Source of the DNA: Pseudomonas sp. BCA17
GTDB lineage: Bacteria; Pseudomonadota; Gammaproteobacteria; Pseudomonadales; Pseudomonadaceae
DNA length: 64,000 nucleotides
NCBI RefSeq assembly: GCF_004519405.1
Contig: NZ_SGWI01000009.1
Location: 186,001 to 250,000 of the forward strand
Direction: 5' to 3'
Shown here: positions 8,187-18,758 of the stretch, one piece after another
How the letters are laid out: every line of letters starts with the position of its first letter
Position numbering within the stretch: position 1 is the stretch's first letter
Made by a program: the position numbers and the translations under genes
The notes under the pieces: generated by a model
What the model was told of the DNA's origin: nothing
The model's database searches: none
The model's input: only the letters and a program-made list of their open reading frames with translations

Positions 8187-10160
8187 TCAAACGCGGAAGG
8201 CTTGCACGGCCGTATTGAGTTGCCCGCCGAGCACCAACAGGTGCTCACCCTGACGGCGCCCTTGACCGATGCGCAGCAAGTTATCCTCACCCATTTGGTG
8301 AATCCGCTCACTGTTATCGCGAATCTCACTGACTGCGCCACTCTGCTGTGCAGTCACATCGGCGATGCGCACTGCCGTCTCGGAGATAGTCTGGATCGCT
8401 CCGACGATTTCATCCAGCGCGCCATCCGCCGCCTGTGCCTGCTGGGCCGTGGCTTCGGCATGTTCGACCTGGGCGCGCATGCCTTGCACCGATTGGTGTG
8501 CGGCGGTTTGCAGGCCGGCGATCAGGTCCTGGATTTGCGCCGTGGCGCCCGCCGTGCGTTGGGCCAGGGAGCGAACCTCATCGGCGACCACGGCAAACCC
8601 GCGCCCGGCCTCGCCGGCGCGAGCGGCTTCGATGGCGGCGTTGAGGGCGAGCAGGTTGGTCTGGTCGGCGATCGAGCGGATCACCGTCAGCACGCCGCCG
8701 ATCGTGGCGGACTCCTCGGCCAGTTTTTCGATCATCTGCGCGTTTTGCTGAACTTCGCCCACCAGTGCATGCAGCCCGGTGAGGCTCAGGCCGATCACCC
8801 GCTGGCCTTGTTCCACCGCCTGGCCCGCGCTGCGGCTGGCGTCGGCGGCCTGGCTTGCATCACCTGCCACTTGTTGGATGGTGGCTTCCAGCTCGCCCAG
8901 GGAGTCACGAATCTGTGCCGTATCGCCGGCCTGACGCTCGGCGCCGTCATGCAGGCCGCTGCTCAGTTCGGCGAGGGTACGGCTGCTGCCGGCGACTTCC
9001 TCGGCGTTGCCGCGAATGGTGCCGACCAAGTCCACCAGGTAGGCGCGCAGGCGGTTCAGGGAGGCTTCGATGTCGTGCAGCTCGCGGTTGGTCTTGCCCA
9101 GGGCGATCGGCTGGCTGAAGTCGCCTTCGGCCCAGGTCAAAAGGGCCGGGGCGAGATTGGTCAGTACCCGTGCCAGGCGCCGCTGCAGCGTATCGATCAA
9201 AAGCGCGATCAGTAGGATCAGGCCGATCATCACGCCTTGCATCAGGCGCACCTCGCCCTGGATCTTGCCGTGCTGCGCGCGCACCACGGGTTCCAGGCCG
9301 GCAATGGCTTGCTGCACGGCGGCGATTTTCAAATGGGTGCTCGAGGCGAGGTTGGCGCGTTGCTGGATCTGCTCGCGCGTGCGCTTGAGTTCGGCAGGGT
9401 AGCGGGTCAGCAAACTGTTGAGCTCGCGCTTGAGGTCGACGCCAGTGTCTTGCGCTTCGGTCTTCTCGTTGTTTTCCAGGCCCATCATGGCGGAGAAGTC
9501 GTCGGCGCCGGATTCGGTACTGGCTTTGACGCCAAGCAAGGGCAGTTGCGCCAACAGGTCGGCCTGGGTGCGGATGCTGGCCAGTTCTCGCTCTACATCG
9601 TCGGCCAGTTCGGCGCGTCCGCTACTGACCAGCTTGTCGCGAGCCAGGGACAACTTGCCCAGATGCTGGGACGCGTCCAACAGGGGCGGCAGGTAGCGCG
9701 CCGCCTCAGGCGAGTTGACGCCTATGGCGTACTGGCTCAGTTGTTCCAGGTTCGCCCCCATTTCGCGTTCGGCTTGCAGCAACAGCGCCTGCGGGTCACC
9801 CGCCAGTTTGCCGGCTGCCAGCAGGTCGGTTTTGCTGAAGGTATCAAGGTCGACCAGGCTGGGGCGAAGGTTCTGCGCGAGGTCCGCCGGCAGTTCATCC
9901 AGATGTTGCAACAGGCCTTCCAGGCTCTGGTTGGCGCCGCTCAGCCGCAAGGCGTCGCCGCTGGCCAGGTAATCGTCGATATTGCGCGCGGCCTGGTTCT
10001 GAAAAGTCTGGGACAGCCCCAGGTAACGTTCCATCAGCAGGTAAGGTCGCTCCAGCGCCCGTTGCGACCACCACAGTGTCGCACCCAGTGCCAGGCACAC
10101 GGCCACCAACAGAAGGGTATTGAGATTGGTCAGCAGCTTCAGGCGCATGCGTGGTTTCAA
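8187..10160 (-). CDS. ctpL: Methyl-accepting chemotaxis protein, CtpL-like
   Basis: This is a transmembrane chemoreceptor of 657 aa. One membrane helix lies at residues ~11-30 (LNTLLLVAVCLALGATLWW) and a second at ~310-328 (MQGVMIGLILLIALLID). Between them is a large helical periplasmic region of about 280 residues, and a HAMP-like linker (LAPALLTWAEGDFSQPI) follows. The signalling hairpin tip EAARAGEAGRGFAVVADEVR is the canonical MCP motif. The position beside gcbA and downstream of aroQ matches PA4844 (CtpL, linked to phosphate chemotaxis in P. aeruginosa). The ligand here is inferred from synteny only, so the symbol is tentative. Confidence 0.8.
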   Translation of the reverse strand: MKPRMRLKLLTNLNTLLLVAVCLALGATLWWSQRALERPYLLMERYLGLSQTFQNQAARNIDDYLASGDALRLSGANQSLEGLLQHLDELPADLAQNLRPSLVDLDTFSKTDLLAAGKLAGDPQALLLQAEREMGANLEQLSQYAIGVNSPEAARYLPPLLDASQHLGKLSLARDKLVSSGRAELADDVERELASIRTQADLLAQLPLLGVKASTESGADDFSAMMGLENNEKTEAQDTGVDLKRELNSLLTRYPAELKRTREQIQQRANLASSTHLKIAAVQQAIAGLEPVVRAQHGKIQGEVRLMQGVMIGLILLIALLIDTLQRRLARVLTNLAPALLTWAEGDFSQPIALGKTNRELHDIEASLNRLRAYLVDLVGTIRGNAEEVAGSSRTLAELSSGLHDGAERQAGDTAQIRDSLGELEATIQQVAGDASQAADASRSAGQAVEQGQRVIGLSLTGLHALVGEVQQNAQMIEKLAEESATIGGVLTVIRSIADQTNLLALNAAIEAARAGEAGRGFAVVADEVRSLAQRTAGATAQIQDLIAGLQTAAHQSVQGMRAQVEHAEATAQQAQAADGALDEIVGAIQTISETAVRIADVTAQQSGAVSEIRDNSERIHQMGEDNLLRIGQGRRQGEHLLVLGGQLNTAVQAFRV

Positions 10161-10201
10161 CCGACAGCAAAAGATAAGTGCCTGAAGTTATTGCGTTTCT
10201 G

Positions 10202-11872
10202 TTACACAGTTATGACGGTATCGCTGGATTCCGGTGAAAAGATGGCATTTTGCCTTGGTGTGCGCGCAGCCAGTACGCGGTTGCGTCCTGCGCCTTTGGC
10301 ACGGTACAGCGCCTCGTCGGCCTGGGCCGCCATCATCAGGCTGTCGGAGCCGTCGCACAGCTCAACCAGCCCGGCGCTGAACGTGCACCACAAATCCTCG
10401 GGTTGGGCCGGGTAATGAATTTCGGCAAAGCGCCCGCGGATTTCATCCAGCACCTTGCAGGCCGACTCCAGGTCGGTGTCGGGCATCACGATGGCAAATT
10501 CTTCACCGCCGTAGCGGCCGATATAGTCGGTCTTGCGCAAACGCTGCTTGAGAAACAGCGCCAGGCTCTTGATCACACGGTCGCCCATGGGGTGGCCGTG
10601 GCTGTCATTGACCCGTTTGAAGTGGTCGATATCGAGCATGGCGAAGCTCAACGGCTTGTTCTCGCGGCGCGCGCGGAAGCTGCAGTCTTCGAGCAATTGC
10701 AGGATATGGGTGTGGTTATACAGGCCGGTCAGGCTGTCGCGCACCATCCGCGCCTTCAAGTTGCGCGCACGGGCGGCGCGATTGCGCACGGTGGTGATCA
10801 GGTGACGCGGCTTGATTGGTTTGGTGAGGAAGTCGTCGCCGCCTTCGCTCATGGCGTCCAGTTGTTTGTCCAGGTCATCCTCGGCCGACAGGTAGATGAT
10901 CGGCACGCTGACGTAGCGGTCGTTATGACGGATCACCTTGGCCAGTTCGGTGCCTGTGCAGGCGGGCATGTACATGTCGAGGATGATCAGGTCCGGCTGG
11001 AAATCCGCCAGTTCAGCCATGGCCTGGATCGGTTCGATCAGGGTGCGAGTGACGATGCCTGCACTGTTGAGCAGCCGCTCAGTGTGCAGCGCCTGGGCGC
11101 GCGAGTCGTCGATGATCAGTACTTTATAGGGCTCGTACTGGGCGACGCAGGTCAGCACTTCGATCTTTTCCAGCAGGCTTGAAGCTTCCAGCGTGCCGGT
11201 AAGGAACTCCTGGCCACCGGCGCGTACGGCGGCCAGGCGGGTCGGCGTGTCGGTTTCATGCAGGCTGAAAAACAGCAGCGGCAGCTTTTGCTCCAGGCCC
11301 TCCTGGGCTTCGGCGGCCAGTTTGAGCCCCTGGCCTTCGCCGCAGAAGTCCACGTCCATCACGATGGCGGACGGCAGGCGCTCGGCCATCGACGCACGAA
11401 AGGCCGCGATGCTGTCCAGGGATTGGGCGCTCATGCCGAAAAACTCCAACTGCTTGGCCAGGCGCTCGGCGCGGTCGTGATCGGCCAGCATCACGTAGAT
11501 CGGCTTGCGCATCGGCGGCAGGAACGTTTGTTCCAACTGGTCGCCCTGGCGCAGGCCGGTGCGTGACAGGCGTTGCATCAGGCGGTTGAGTTCGGTGATC
11601 AGGTGGCTGCTCAAGCGCCCGCGATTTTCGTCCACAGCCTTCAGGGAATCGCCGATATGCCGCGCCAGTTGACTATGTTCCGGCTGTTCGAAGCGTTCGG
11701 CGAAGCGCAGCAGGCGCAGGTTGGCCTCGCTGAGTTCGGAAAAATCGGCGTTCGACCATTCGCTTCGTTGCAGGCGTTGCCAGATCTCAAGAATTTGACG
11801 TGCCTGATGAATTACCCGCTGGGCAAAATGGTGCTTGAGACGCTCACGGCTGGGGTCTTCTGGCTCGGTCAT
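10202..11872 (-). CDS. gcbA: Diguanylate cyclase response regulator, GcbA-like
   Basis: The protein (556 aa) begins with a helical Hpt-like region. Two receiver-like domains follow: one at ~130-240 and a second at ~250-370 with VLIIDDSRAQ, the phospho-acceptor Asp in LIILDMYMPACTG and Lys in FLTKPIKPRH. A GGDEF domain comes last. Its active site is GGEEF, and an RKTD five residues upstream fits the inhibitory I-site RxxD. It therefore likely makes c-di-GMP with product inhibition. Position next to ctpL corresponds to PA4843/GcbA, which promotes initial biofilm attachment in P. fluorescens and P. aeruginosa. The first receiver is degenerate (MDVDFCGEGQG). Confidence 0.87.
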   Translation of the reverse strand: MTEPEDPSRERLKHHFAQRVIHQARQILEIWQRLQRSEWSNADFSELSEANLRLLRFAERFEQPEHSQLARHIGDSLKAVDENRGRLSSHLITELNRLMQRLSRTGLRQGDQLEQTFLPPMRKPIYVMLADHDRAERLAKQLEFFGMSAQSLDSIAAFRASMAERLPSAIVMDVDFCGEGQGLKLAAEAQEGLEQKLPLLFFSLHETDTPTRLAAVRAGGQEFLTGTLEASSLLEKIEVLTCVAQYEPYKVLIIDDSRAQALHTERLLNSAGIVTRTLIEPIQAMAELADFQPDLIILDMYMPACTGTELAKVIRHNDRYVSVPIIYLSAEDDLDKQLDAMSEGGDDFLTKPIKPRHLITTVRNRAARARNLKARMVRDSLTGLYNHTHILQLLEDCSFRARRENKPLSFAMLDIDHFKRVNDSHGHPMGDRVIKSLALFLKQRLRKTDYIGRYGGEEFAIVMPDTDLESACKVLDEIRGRFAEIHYPAQPEDLWCTFSAGLVELCDGSDSLMMAAQADEALYRAKGAGRNRVLAARTPRQNAIFSPESSDTVITV

Positions 11873-12171
11873 ATCCTGACTACTAGTAAGGGTGCATGCT
11901 GAGGTCGACTGATGGCTCTATGCTAGCACCTCTTATCTCTTGCATGAGTGTCATACGTCAATTAAGTGCAAGTCTCGGCGATTCAGTTTTTGACTTCATG
12001 GTCGCGCAGCTAAAAAAGCGTTCATCCTTTATAGTCGAACACTCTCCGAACGCCACTTTCGTTTAAAAGGCCCGCACCGACGGGCACGATGGGGTAGGGT
12101 TGTGGTCGGAGTGTTTGAACGCACCCTGACAAGTGATGTGCATGAACTCAAGTGATTGAAAGGATATCGCC
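11873..12171. other. Intergenic region between gcbA and DUF2333 gene
   Basis: These 299 bases separate two divergent genes and must hold both promoters. I see no gene, no repeat and no clear consensus promoter. The DUF2333 gene has an AAAGGA ribosome site at its 3' end. Confidence 0.5.
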
Positions 12172-13239
12172 ATGCTGGACTGGAAAAACCGTGAAGGCAG
12201 TGCCAAAGGCCCCGCCCCTGAGCCCAAGTCGGCCAACCGTGGCTACTTTCGCAACCTGCTGATGAGCAAAGCCTTGCTCAGCGTGTTGGGCTTGTACCTG
12301 TTGGTCACCGGTGCCCTGGGTTGGTACTGGAGCGAAGAGCCGGCGCTGTTCCCGGTCCAGCAAAATGCCCAGCTTGCCGCCGAGAAGGAAGGCAAGCAGA
12401 TGGTGGTGGGCTACACCACCGTCGAAACCCTCAAGACCGTGGTCGGCACCCTGCTGAACAAGCCCGGCGGCTACATTTCCAACGACCGTTTCCCGCCTGG
12501 CCTGTGGATGGACAACATGCCGAGCTGGGAATACGGGGTGCTGGTGCAGGTACGTGACCTGACACGTGCCCTGCGTAAAGACTTTGCCCGCTCCCAGTCG
12601 CAGTCGGCTGAAGACGGCGACCTGGCCAAGGCCGAGCCTCGCTTCAACTTCGACAACAAAAGCTGGGTGCTGCCGTCCAGCGAGTCTGAATATCAGGAAG
12701 GTATCAATTCCCTGAGCCGCTATGAAGCGCGCCTGTCCGACCCGAACCAGAGGGGCGCGCTGTTCTACGCCCGAGCCGACAACCTGAACAACTGGCTGGG
12801 TGATGTCGCCACTCGCCTGGGCTCGCTGTCGCAACGTTTGTCGGCCAGTGTGGGCCGGGTGAAGCTGAACACCGCATTGAAAACCGAAGCCCTGGCGCCG
12901 GGTGAAGTGCCGCAGGTCGATGAGGAAGTGGTGGAAACGCCATGGATGCAGATCGACAACGTGTTCTACGAAGCCCGTGGCCAGGCGTGGGCGTTATCGC
13001 ACCTGCTGCGCGCCATTGAAGTCGACTTTGCCGACGTCCTGGCCAAGAAGAACGCCACCGTCAGCGTGCGTCAGATCATCCGTGAGTTGGAAGCCTCGCA
13101 GGAAACCGTTTGGAGTCCTATGATTCTCAATGGCAGTGGTTTCGGCATTCTCGCCAACCACTCGTTGGTAATGGCCAACTATATTTCCCGGGCAAACGCT
13201 GCAGTGATCGATTTGCGTCAGCTCCTCAACCAGGGTTGA
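12172..13239 (+). CDS. DUF2333 family membrane protein
   Basis: A 355-aa protein with one transmembrane helix near residues 33-55 (ALLSVLGLYLLVTGALGWYW) after a charged N terminus, and a large soluble part that is probably periplasmic. It resembles the DUF2333 family (PA4842-type) found beside gcbA and the NUDIX gene in pseudomonads. No catalytic motif is recognisable and its function is unknown. The GAAAGGATATCGCC stretch before the ATG is a good ribosome site. Its stop overlaps or abuts the NUDIX start (TGATGATG), suggesting translational coupling. Confidence 0.82.
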   Translation: MLDWKNREGSAKGPAPEPKSANRGYFRNLLMSKALLSVLGLYLLVTGALGWYWSEEPALFPVQQNAQLAAEKEGKQMVVGYTTVETLKTVVGTLLNKPGGYISNDRFPPGLWMDNMPSWEYGVLVQVRDLTRALRKDFARSQSQSAEDGDLAKAEPRFNFDNKSWVLPSSESEYQEGINSLSRYEARLSDPNQRGALFYARADNLNNWLGDVATRLGSLSQRLSASVGRVKLNTALKTEALAPGEVPQVDEEVVETPWMQIDNVFYEARGQAWALSHLLRAIEVDFADVLAKKNATVSVRQIIRELEASQETVWSPMILNGSGFGILANHSLVMANYISRANAAVIDLRQLLNQG

Positions 13240-13241
13240 TG

Positions 13242-13778
13242 ATGGACGCTACTCAAAGGGAGGCCGCACACCGCGCGGCCTCCGACGCTGAACTGATCTG
13301 TTGGGTCGACGAGCAGGACAACCTGCTCGGGCACCTCGTCCGGTCGGACCTTCGCCAGCGCGGCCTGATCGGCCGCTGCACCTTTATCTTTTTGTTCAAC
13401 TCCCGAGGGGAGCTGTGTGTGCATCGGCGCACCTTGAGCAAGGCGCTGTATCCCGGGTTCTGGGACACGGCGGCTGGCGGGATGGTGGAAAAGGATGAGA
13501 GCTACGCCGTTTCGGCTCGGCGCGAGCTTGCCGAGGAGCTGGGTGTAACGGGTGTGGAACTGGTCGAGCACGACCATTTCTACTTTGAGGATGGCGACAG
13601 CCGGCTCTGGTGCAGATCCTACTCCGCCGTGTGGGACGGCCCCCTGCGGTTGCAGCCCGAAGAGGTCATGGAAGCGCGCTTTTTACCCATTGAAGATGTC
13701 CTGCAGGAGGCTGAACAAAAGCCTTATTGCCCGGACGCTCAAGAGGGCTTGCGGCGCTATCTGGCCTCGCGTCGCTAA
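13242..13778 (+). CDS. NUDIX hydrolase
   Basis: A 178-aa NUDIX enzyme. The Nudix box GMVEKDESYAVSARRELAEE plus LGV fits GX5EX7REUXEEXGU at about residues 82-104, so it should hydrolyse a nucleoside-diphosphate-linked substrate with Mg2+. The N-terminal part ELICWVDEQDNLLG and FLFNSRGELCVHRR resemble the YfcD-type subgroup. The substrate cannot be told from sequence. The start is one of two adjacent ATGs (13239 or 13242); I prefer the second because spacing from AGGG is better. It overlaps or touches the DUF2333 stop, so the pair is probably cotranscribed. Confidence 0.87.
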   Translation: MDATQREAAHRAASDAELICWVDEQDNLLGHLVRSDLRQRGLIGRCTFIFLFNSRGELCVHRRTLSKALYPGFWDTAAGGMVEKDESYAVSARRELAEELGVTGVELVEHDHFYFEDGDSRLWCRSYSAVWDGPLRLQPEEVMEARFLPIEDVLQEAEQKPYCPDAQEGLRRYLASRR

Positions 13779-13960
13779 AGTTGTATAAATTGGCGCCATT
13801 TGGCTCTTAGCAAGTCGGCTTTTTGTGGTTACACTGCGCGACTTTTCACCCGAACCACCCTTTGCGGTTCGGTAGCGCTGCCCCTGCCTGAGTGGGGCTT
13901 CGCGGTCGGCGGCCTCTTCGCAGGTGCCGATCTGTCTTTGTCCTCCCAAGAGGATTGCCG

Positions 13961-14332
13961 GTGGCCAAAAAAGCCGCATCCTTCGCCGCCCTTGGTGGCC
14001 TGGTATTTTCCACCGATGCAGGTCGACACTGCCCGGACTGTAGTCAGCCCGTGGCCGCTTGCACCTGCAAACAGACCCTGATTCCTGAAGGCGACGGCAT
14101 TGCCCGCGTACGACGCGAGAGCAAAGGCCGTGGCGGCAAGACGGTGACGACCATCACCGGCGTACCGCTGGCCGAAGATGCCCTGAAGGAGCTGGCCACT
14201 ACGCTGAAGAAGCGCTGTGGTACCGGTGGGGCGTTGAAAGACGGCGTCATCGAGATCCAGGGCGATCACGTCGAGTTGCTGTTGGCCGAGTTGATAAAGC
14301 TCGGGTACAAGGCCAAGAAGTCCGGCGGCTGA
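13961..14332 (+). CDS. yciH: SUI1/eIF1-family translation factor YciH
   Basis: A 123-aa protein of the bacterial SUI1 family, similar to eukaryotic eIF1 and thought to influence start-codon selection on the 30S subunit. A GTG start (VAKKAASFAALGGLVFST) follows AAGAGGA at 7-8 bases. The N terminus has a CPDCSQPVAACTCK cysteine cluster that may bind metal. The SUI1 core shows VRRESKGRGGKTVTTITGVP and LKKRCGTGGALKDGVIEIQGDH. It sits upstream of speA as in P. aeruginosa PA4840-PA4839. Confidence 0.9.
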   Translation: MAKKAASFAALGGLVFSTDAGRHCPDCSQPVAACTCKQTLIPEGDGIARVRRESKGRGGKTVTTITGVPLAEDALKELATTLKKRCGTGGALKDGVIEIQGDHVELLLAELIKLGYKAKKSGG

Positions 14333-14473
14333 AAGCCTCTTCCCGACCTGTGTCTAAACTCTGTCCTGCGAGCGGGGTCTACCTTTCTTGCAGGCAAATC
14401 GTCATTTTCATTCTTTAGACTGCGCCAGCCTCACATGGGGCGGCGCCTTCGACTTCATTTATAGGGGACTTCG

Positions 14474-16387
<1,914 letters not shown>

Positions 16388-16424
16388 GGCGATAGCGGTT
16401 GAGCAAAAAACCACCTTCTCAGGT

Positions 16425-16605
16425 AATGCCAGTCAGTTAAACGATAGAGCGGACAACGAGTAACCTGTGGCGAGGGAGCTTGCTCCCGTTGGACTGCGGA
16501 GCAGGCCCAGTCTTTTCAAGCCTAAAGCTGGGGCCGCTTCGCGACCCAGCGGGAGCAAGCTCCCTCGCCACAGTGACTATGCTCCTCCTTAACTGACTGG
16601 CATTT
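16425..16605. mobile_element. 181-bp MITE-like element carrying a REP doublet
   Basis: The element is bounded by perfect 16-bp inverted repeats, AATGCCAGTCAGTTAA (16425-16440) and TTAACTGACTGGCATT (16589-16604). It is flanked by 12-bp direct repeats ACCTTCTCAGGT (16413-16424 and 16606-16617). It encodes no protein. Inside lie two inverted REP copies. The long duplication resembles those made by IS4-family transposases, which is an inference; no transposase is present here. Confidence 0.75.
16465..16573. repeat. Inverted REP pair (REPIN)
   Basis: Two 28-bp REP copies in opposite orientation (16465-16492 and 16546-16573) share the core GTGGCGAGGGAGCTTGCTCC and differ at one base near the outer end. 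Each is itself palindromic, and together they can form one long hairpin. This REP class is abundant in P. fluorescens-group genomes. Confidence 0.85.
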
Positions 16606-16629
16606 ACCTTCTCAGGTGGGTTTTTTATT

Positions 16630-17973
16630 TCATGGCTCGGCCAACCACCGGTTCTGAGTGTTCAGGCGCCAGCCGATGAATGCCAGGGTCAGGCTGCGCA
16701 GCGCCATAAAGAGCAGGAAGGCTATCCACAGGCCGTGGTTGCCCAGGCCCTGCAACGCCCAGGCGAATGGCAGTGCGAGCAAGACGGTCAGCAGCATGCC
16801 ATTGCGCATTTCCCGTGCCCGCGTTGCGCCGATAAACAGACCGTCCAGCAGGTAGCTCCATACGGCAATCAGCGGCAGTACCGCCAGATAAGGCAGGTAA
16901 CGGTCGGCGGTTTCGCGCACGCTGGCGATATCGGTTTGCATGGCGATAAACAGGTGGCCGCCGAAAGTGAACAGCAAGGCGAACCCCGTACTGGCGATCA
17001 ATGACCACCCGCCGGCAACCACCAGTGAACGACGCAACGCCTGGCGATCATGGGCCCCAATGGCGTGACCGCACAGTGCCTCCACTGCGTGTGCCAGGCC
17101 GTCCAGCGCGTGAGCCGTCAGCAACAGGCCGTTGAGCAGCAGCGCATTGGCCGCCACGGTGGCGTCGCCCAGGCGTGCGCCTTGCACCGTGATCATGAAA
17201 AATACCGATTGCAGGGCGAGGCTGCGGATGAAAATGTCGCGGTTGACCGCCAGCAGTGGGCGCCAGCTTTGCCACCGTTTCAACACAGCCCAGGCGATAT
17301 GCCCGGGGTAGGCTCGCAGGGCTTTCTGCGTCATCGCCAGGCCGAGCAGGGCGCCGGTCCACTCGGCCACGACGGACGCCCGCGCCGAACCGACGACGCC
17401 CCAATCCAGACCGAGCACGAACCACAGGTTCAAGGCGATGTTGACCAGATTGGTGGTCAGCAGGATCGCCAACGGCGCACGGGCGTTCTGTGTGCCGAGG
17501 AACCAGCCGACCAGCGCATAGCTGGACAGCGCGGCAGGCAGGCCGAACAAGCGCGTGTGGAAGAACTCGCGGGTCAGTTCAGTCAGTTCGGTGGACGGTT
17601 GCATCCACTCCAGCGCCAGATGGCTCAGGGGAATGCCTACCGTGCCCAGCAGTATCGCCAGGCCCAGCGCCAGCAACAGACCCTGCAGCAGGATTTGTCG
17701 CAACGCCGCGCCATCCCCGCGCCCGCTGGCTTGTGCGGCAAACCCGGTGGAGCCCATGCGCAAGAACCCCATGGCCCAGGCGAGAAAGGTGTACAGGCTG
17801 GCGCCGACAGCCACGGCACCCAGTTGATGGGCGTGGGGCAGGTGGCCGATGACCATGCTGTCTACCAGGGCCACCAGCGGCACCGAGATATTGGACAGGA
17901 TCATCGGTGCAGCCAAGGCCCACACGCGGCGATGGGTGGGGCGGTGGCGCCAGTCGGTAAGTAAGGTTTTCAA
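16630..17973 (-). CDS. MATE family efflux transporter (DinF-like)
   Basis: A 447-aa integral membrane protein with about twelve hydrophobic segments and two similar halves, as in multidrug and toxic compound extrusion exporters. The N terminus LAAPMILSNISVPLVALVDSMVIGHL and the helices that follow resemble the DinF branch rather than NorM. It is expected to expel cationic drugs or metabolites using a H+ or Na+ gradient; the substrate is unknown. It lies 3 bp after the small membrane protein gene and is probably cotranscribed with it. It converges on speA. Confidence 0.9.
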   Translation of the reverse strand: MKTLLTDWRHRPTHRRVWALAAPMILSNISVPLVALVDSMVIGHLPHAHQLGAVAVGASLYTFLAWAMGFLRMGSTGFAAQASGRGDGAALRQILLQGLLLALGLAILLGTVGIPLSHLALEWMQPSTELTELTREFFHTRLFGLPAALSSYALVGWFLGTQNARAPLAILLTTNLVNIALNLWFVLGLDWGVVGSARASVVAEWTGALLGLAMTQKALRAYPGHIAWAVLKRWQSWRPLLAVNRDIFIRSLALQSVFFMITVQGARLGDATVAANALLLNGLLLTAHALDGLAHAVEALCGHAIGAHDRQALRRSLVVAGGWSLIASTGFALLFTFGGHLFIAMQTDIASVRETADRYLPYLAVLPLIAVWSYLLDGLFIGATRAREMRNGMLLTVLLALPFAWALQGLGNHGLWIAFLLFMALRSLTLAFIGWRLNTQNRWLAEP

Positions 17974-17976
17974 GTA

Positions 17977-18270
17977 TTAATGCACGACCCAGCTGAGCAG
18001 CCAGAGGCCCAGCATCAGCCAGATAATCCCGGCGATGATCGACGCCCGCATAAACGCGCGCACTGCCGAGTACAACAGCATCAGGCCGATGATCAGGGTA
18101 ATGATGCTGATGATCGAGGTGTCCATGCCCAGCGTGCGCGACAGCCCATCGATGAAGTTGCCACCCGCGTGGGTCAAGGCGCCGAATAGCCCGCTGAGCC
18201 CGTCGACGATAAAGCGGATGATGGAACCGAGCGCCTGGCCCAACCATTCGAAAAAGCTTTCTACCTGCAT
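17977..18270 (-). CDS. Small hydrophobic membrane protein, function unknown
   Basis: A 97-aa protein with an amphipathic N terminus (MQVESFFEWLGQALGSIIRF) and two transmembrane segments near residues 50-70 (ISIITLIIGLMLLYSAVRAF) and 75-95 (SIIAGIIWLMLGLWLLSWVV). I do not recognise the family. It lies immediately upstream of the MATE exporter in the same orientation, so an accessory role is possible but unproven. The ATG lacks a strong ribosome site beyond AGGACACAC. Confidence 0.6.
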   Translation of the reverse strand: MQVESFFEWLGQALGSIIRFIVDGLSGLFGALTHAGGNFIDGLSRTLGMDTSIISIITLIIGLMLLYSAVRAFMRASIIAGIIWLMLGLWLLSWVVH

Positions 18271-18449
18271 GTGTGTGTCCTGATGAGAGGGTGGGCGTTG
18301 CTGTGCCTTTGGTTGCGATTGCGCCAGGCGAGTTCCCTATAAGCATAGAGGTTTGCCGTGGTGTAATCATGGGCTGTGTTTGGTGTCGATGGATTCACTT
18401 GCCTTGATGGCTCATCCGCCCGAAGCTATACGCCTTCAGGAGCCCGCGC

Positions 18450-18758
18450 ATGAACCTCGAACACCTTACCGAACGCCTGCATCGCATCCGCGATACCAAC
18501 GATTGGAAGCAGTTCCACAGCCCGAAAAACCTGGCCATGGCCGCCAGTGTGGAAATGGCCGAGCTGGTGGAGATTTTCCAATGGCTGACCGAAGACCAGT
18601 CGCGCCAGTTGCCGGCGGACAAACTCGCCCACGCCGGCCAGGAAGTCGGCGACATCGTACTGTACCTGTTGTTGCTGTGCAGTGAACTGGGGCTGGACAT
18701 GAACGAGGTGGTGCGCGCCAAGCTGGCCGACAGCGAACGGCGGTTTGCCCATGAGTGA
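18450..18758 (+). CDS. MazG-like nucleotide pyrophosphohydrolase
   Basis: A 102-aa all-alpha NTP pyrophosphatase of the MazG-like/RS21-C6 type, which cleaves (d)NTPs to monophosphates and may act as a house-cleaning enzyme. The metal-binding pattern is visible as EMAELVEIFQW (ExxE) near residue 36 and EVGDIVLYLLLL (ExxD) near residue 71. A preceding WKQFHSPKNLAMA helix is typical. Its 3' end overlaps the start of the downstream methyltransferase gene by 8 bp, so the two are coupled. The substrate is not predictable. Confidence 0.85.
   Translation: MNLEHLTERLHRIRDTNDWKQFHSPKNLAMAASVEMAELVEIFQWLTEDQSRQLPADKLAHAGQEVGDIVLYLLLLCSELGLDMNEVVRAKLADSERRFAHE

Larger units (their letters stand above)
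16401..16626. terminator. Bidirectional terminator split by an insertion
   Basis: Removing the 181-bp element and one copy of its 12-bp duplication joins AAAAAACC, ACCTTCTCAGGT and GGGTTTTTT into a symmetric terminator (arms AAAAAACCACCT and AGGTGGGTTTTTT, loop TCTC) lying between the convergent speA and MATE genes. In the present sequence the two arms are about 200 bp apart, each retaining a small ACCT/AGGT hairpin. Confidence 0.7.

Noticed and set aside
8002..8190. 62-codon minus-strand frame in the aroQ-ctpL gap
   Set aside because: It runs through the REP palindrome, has no ribosome site and no recognisable similarity.
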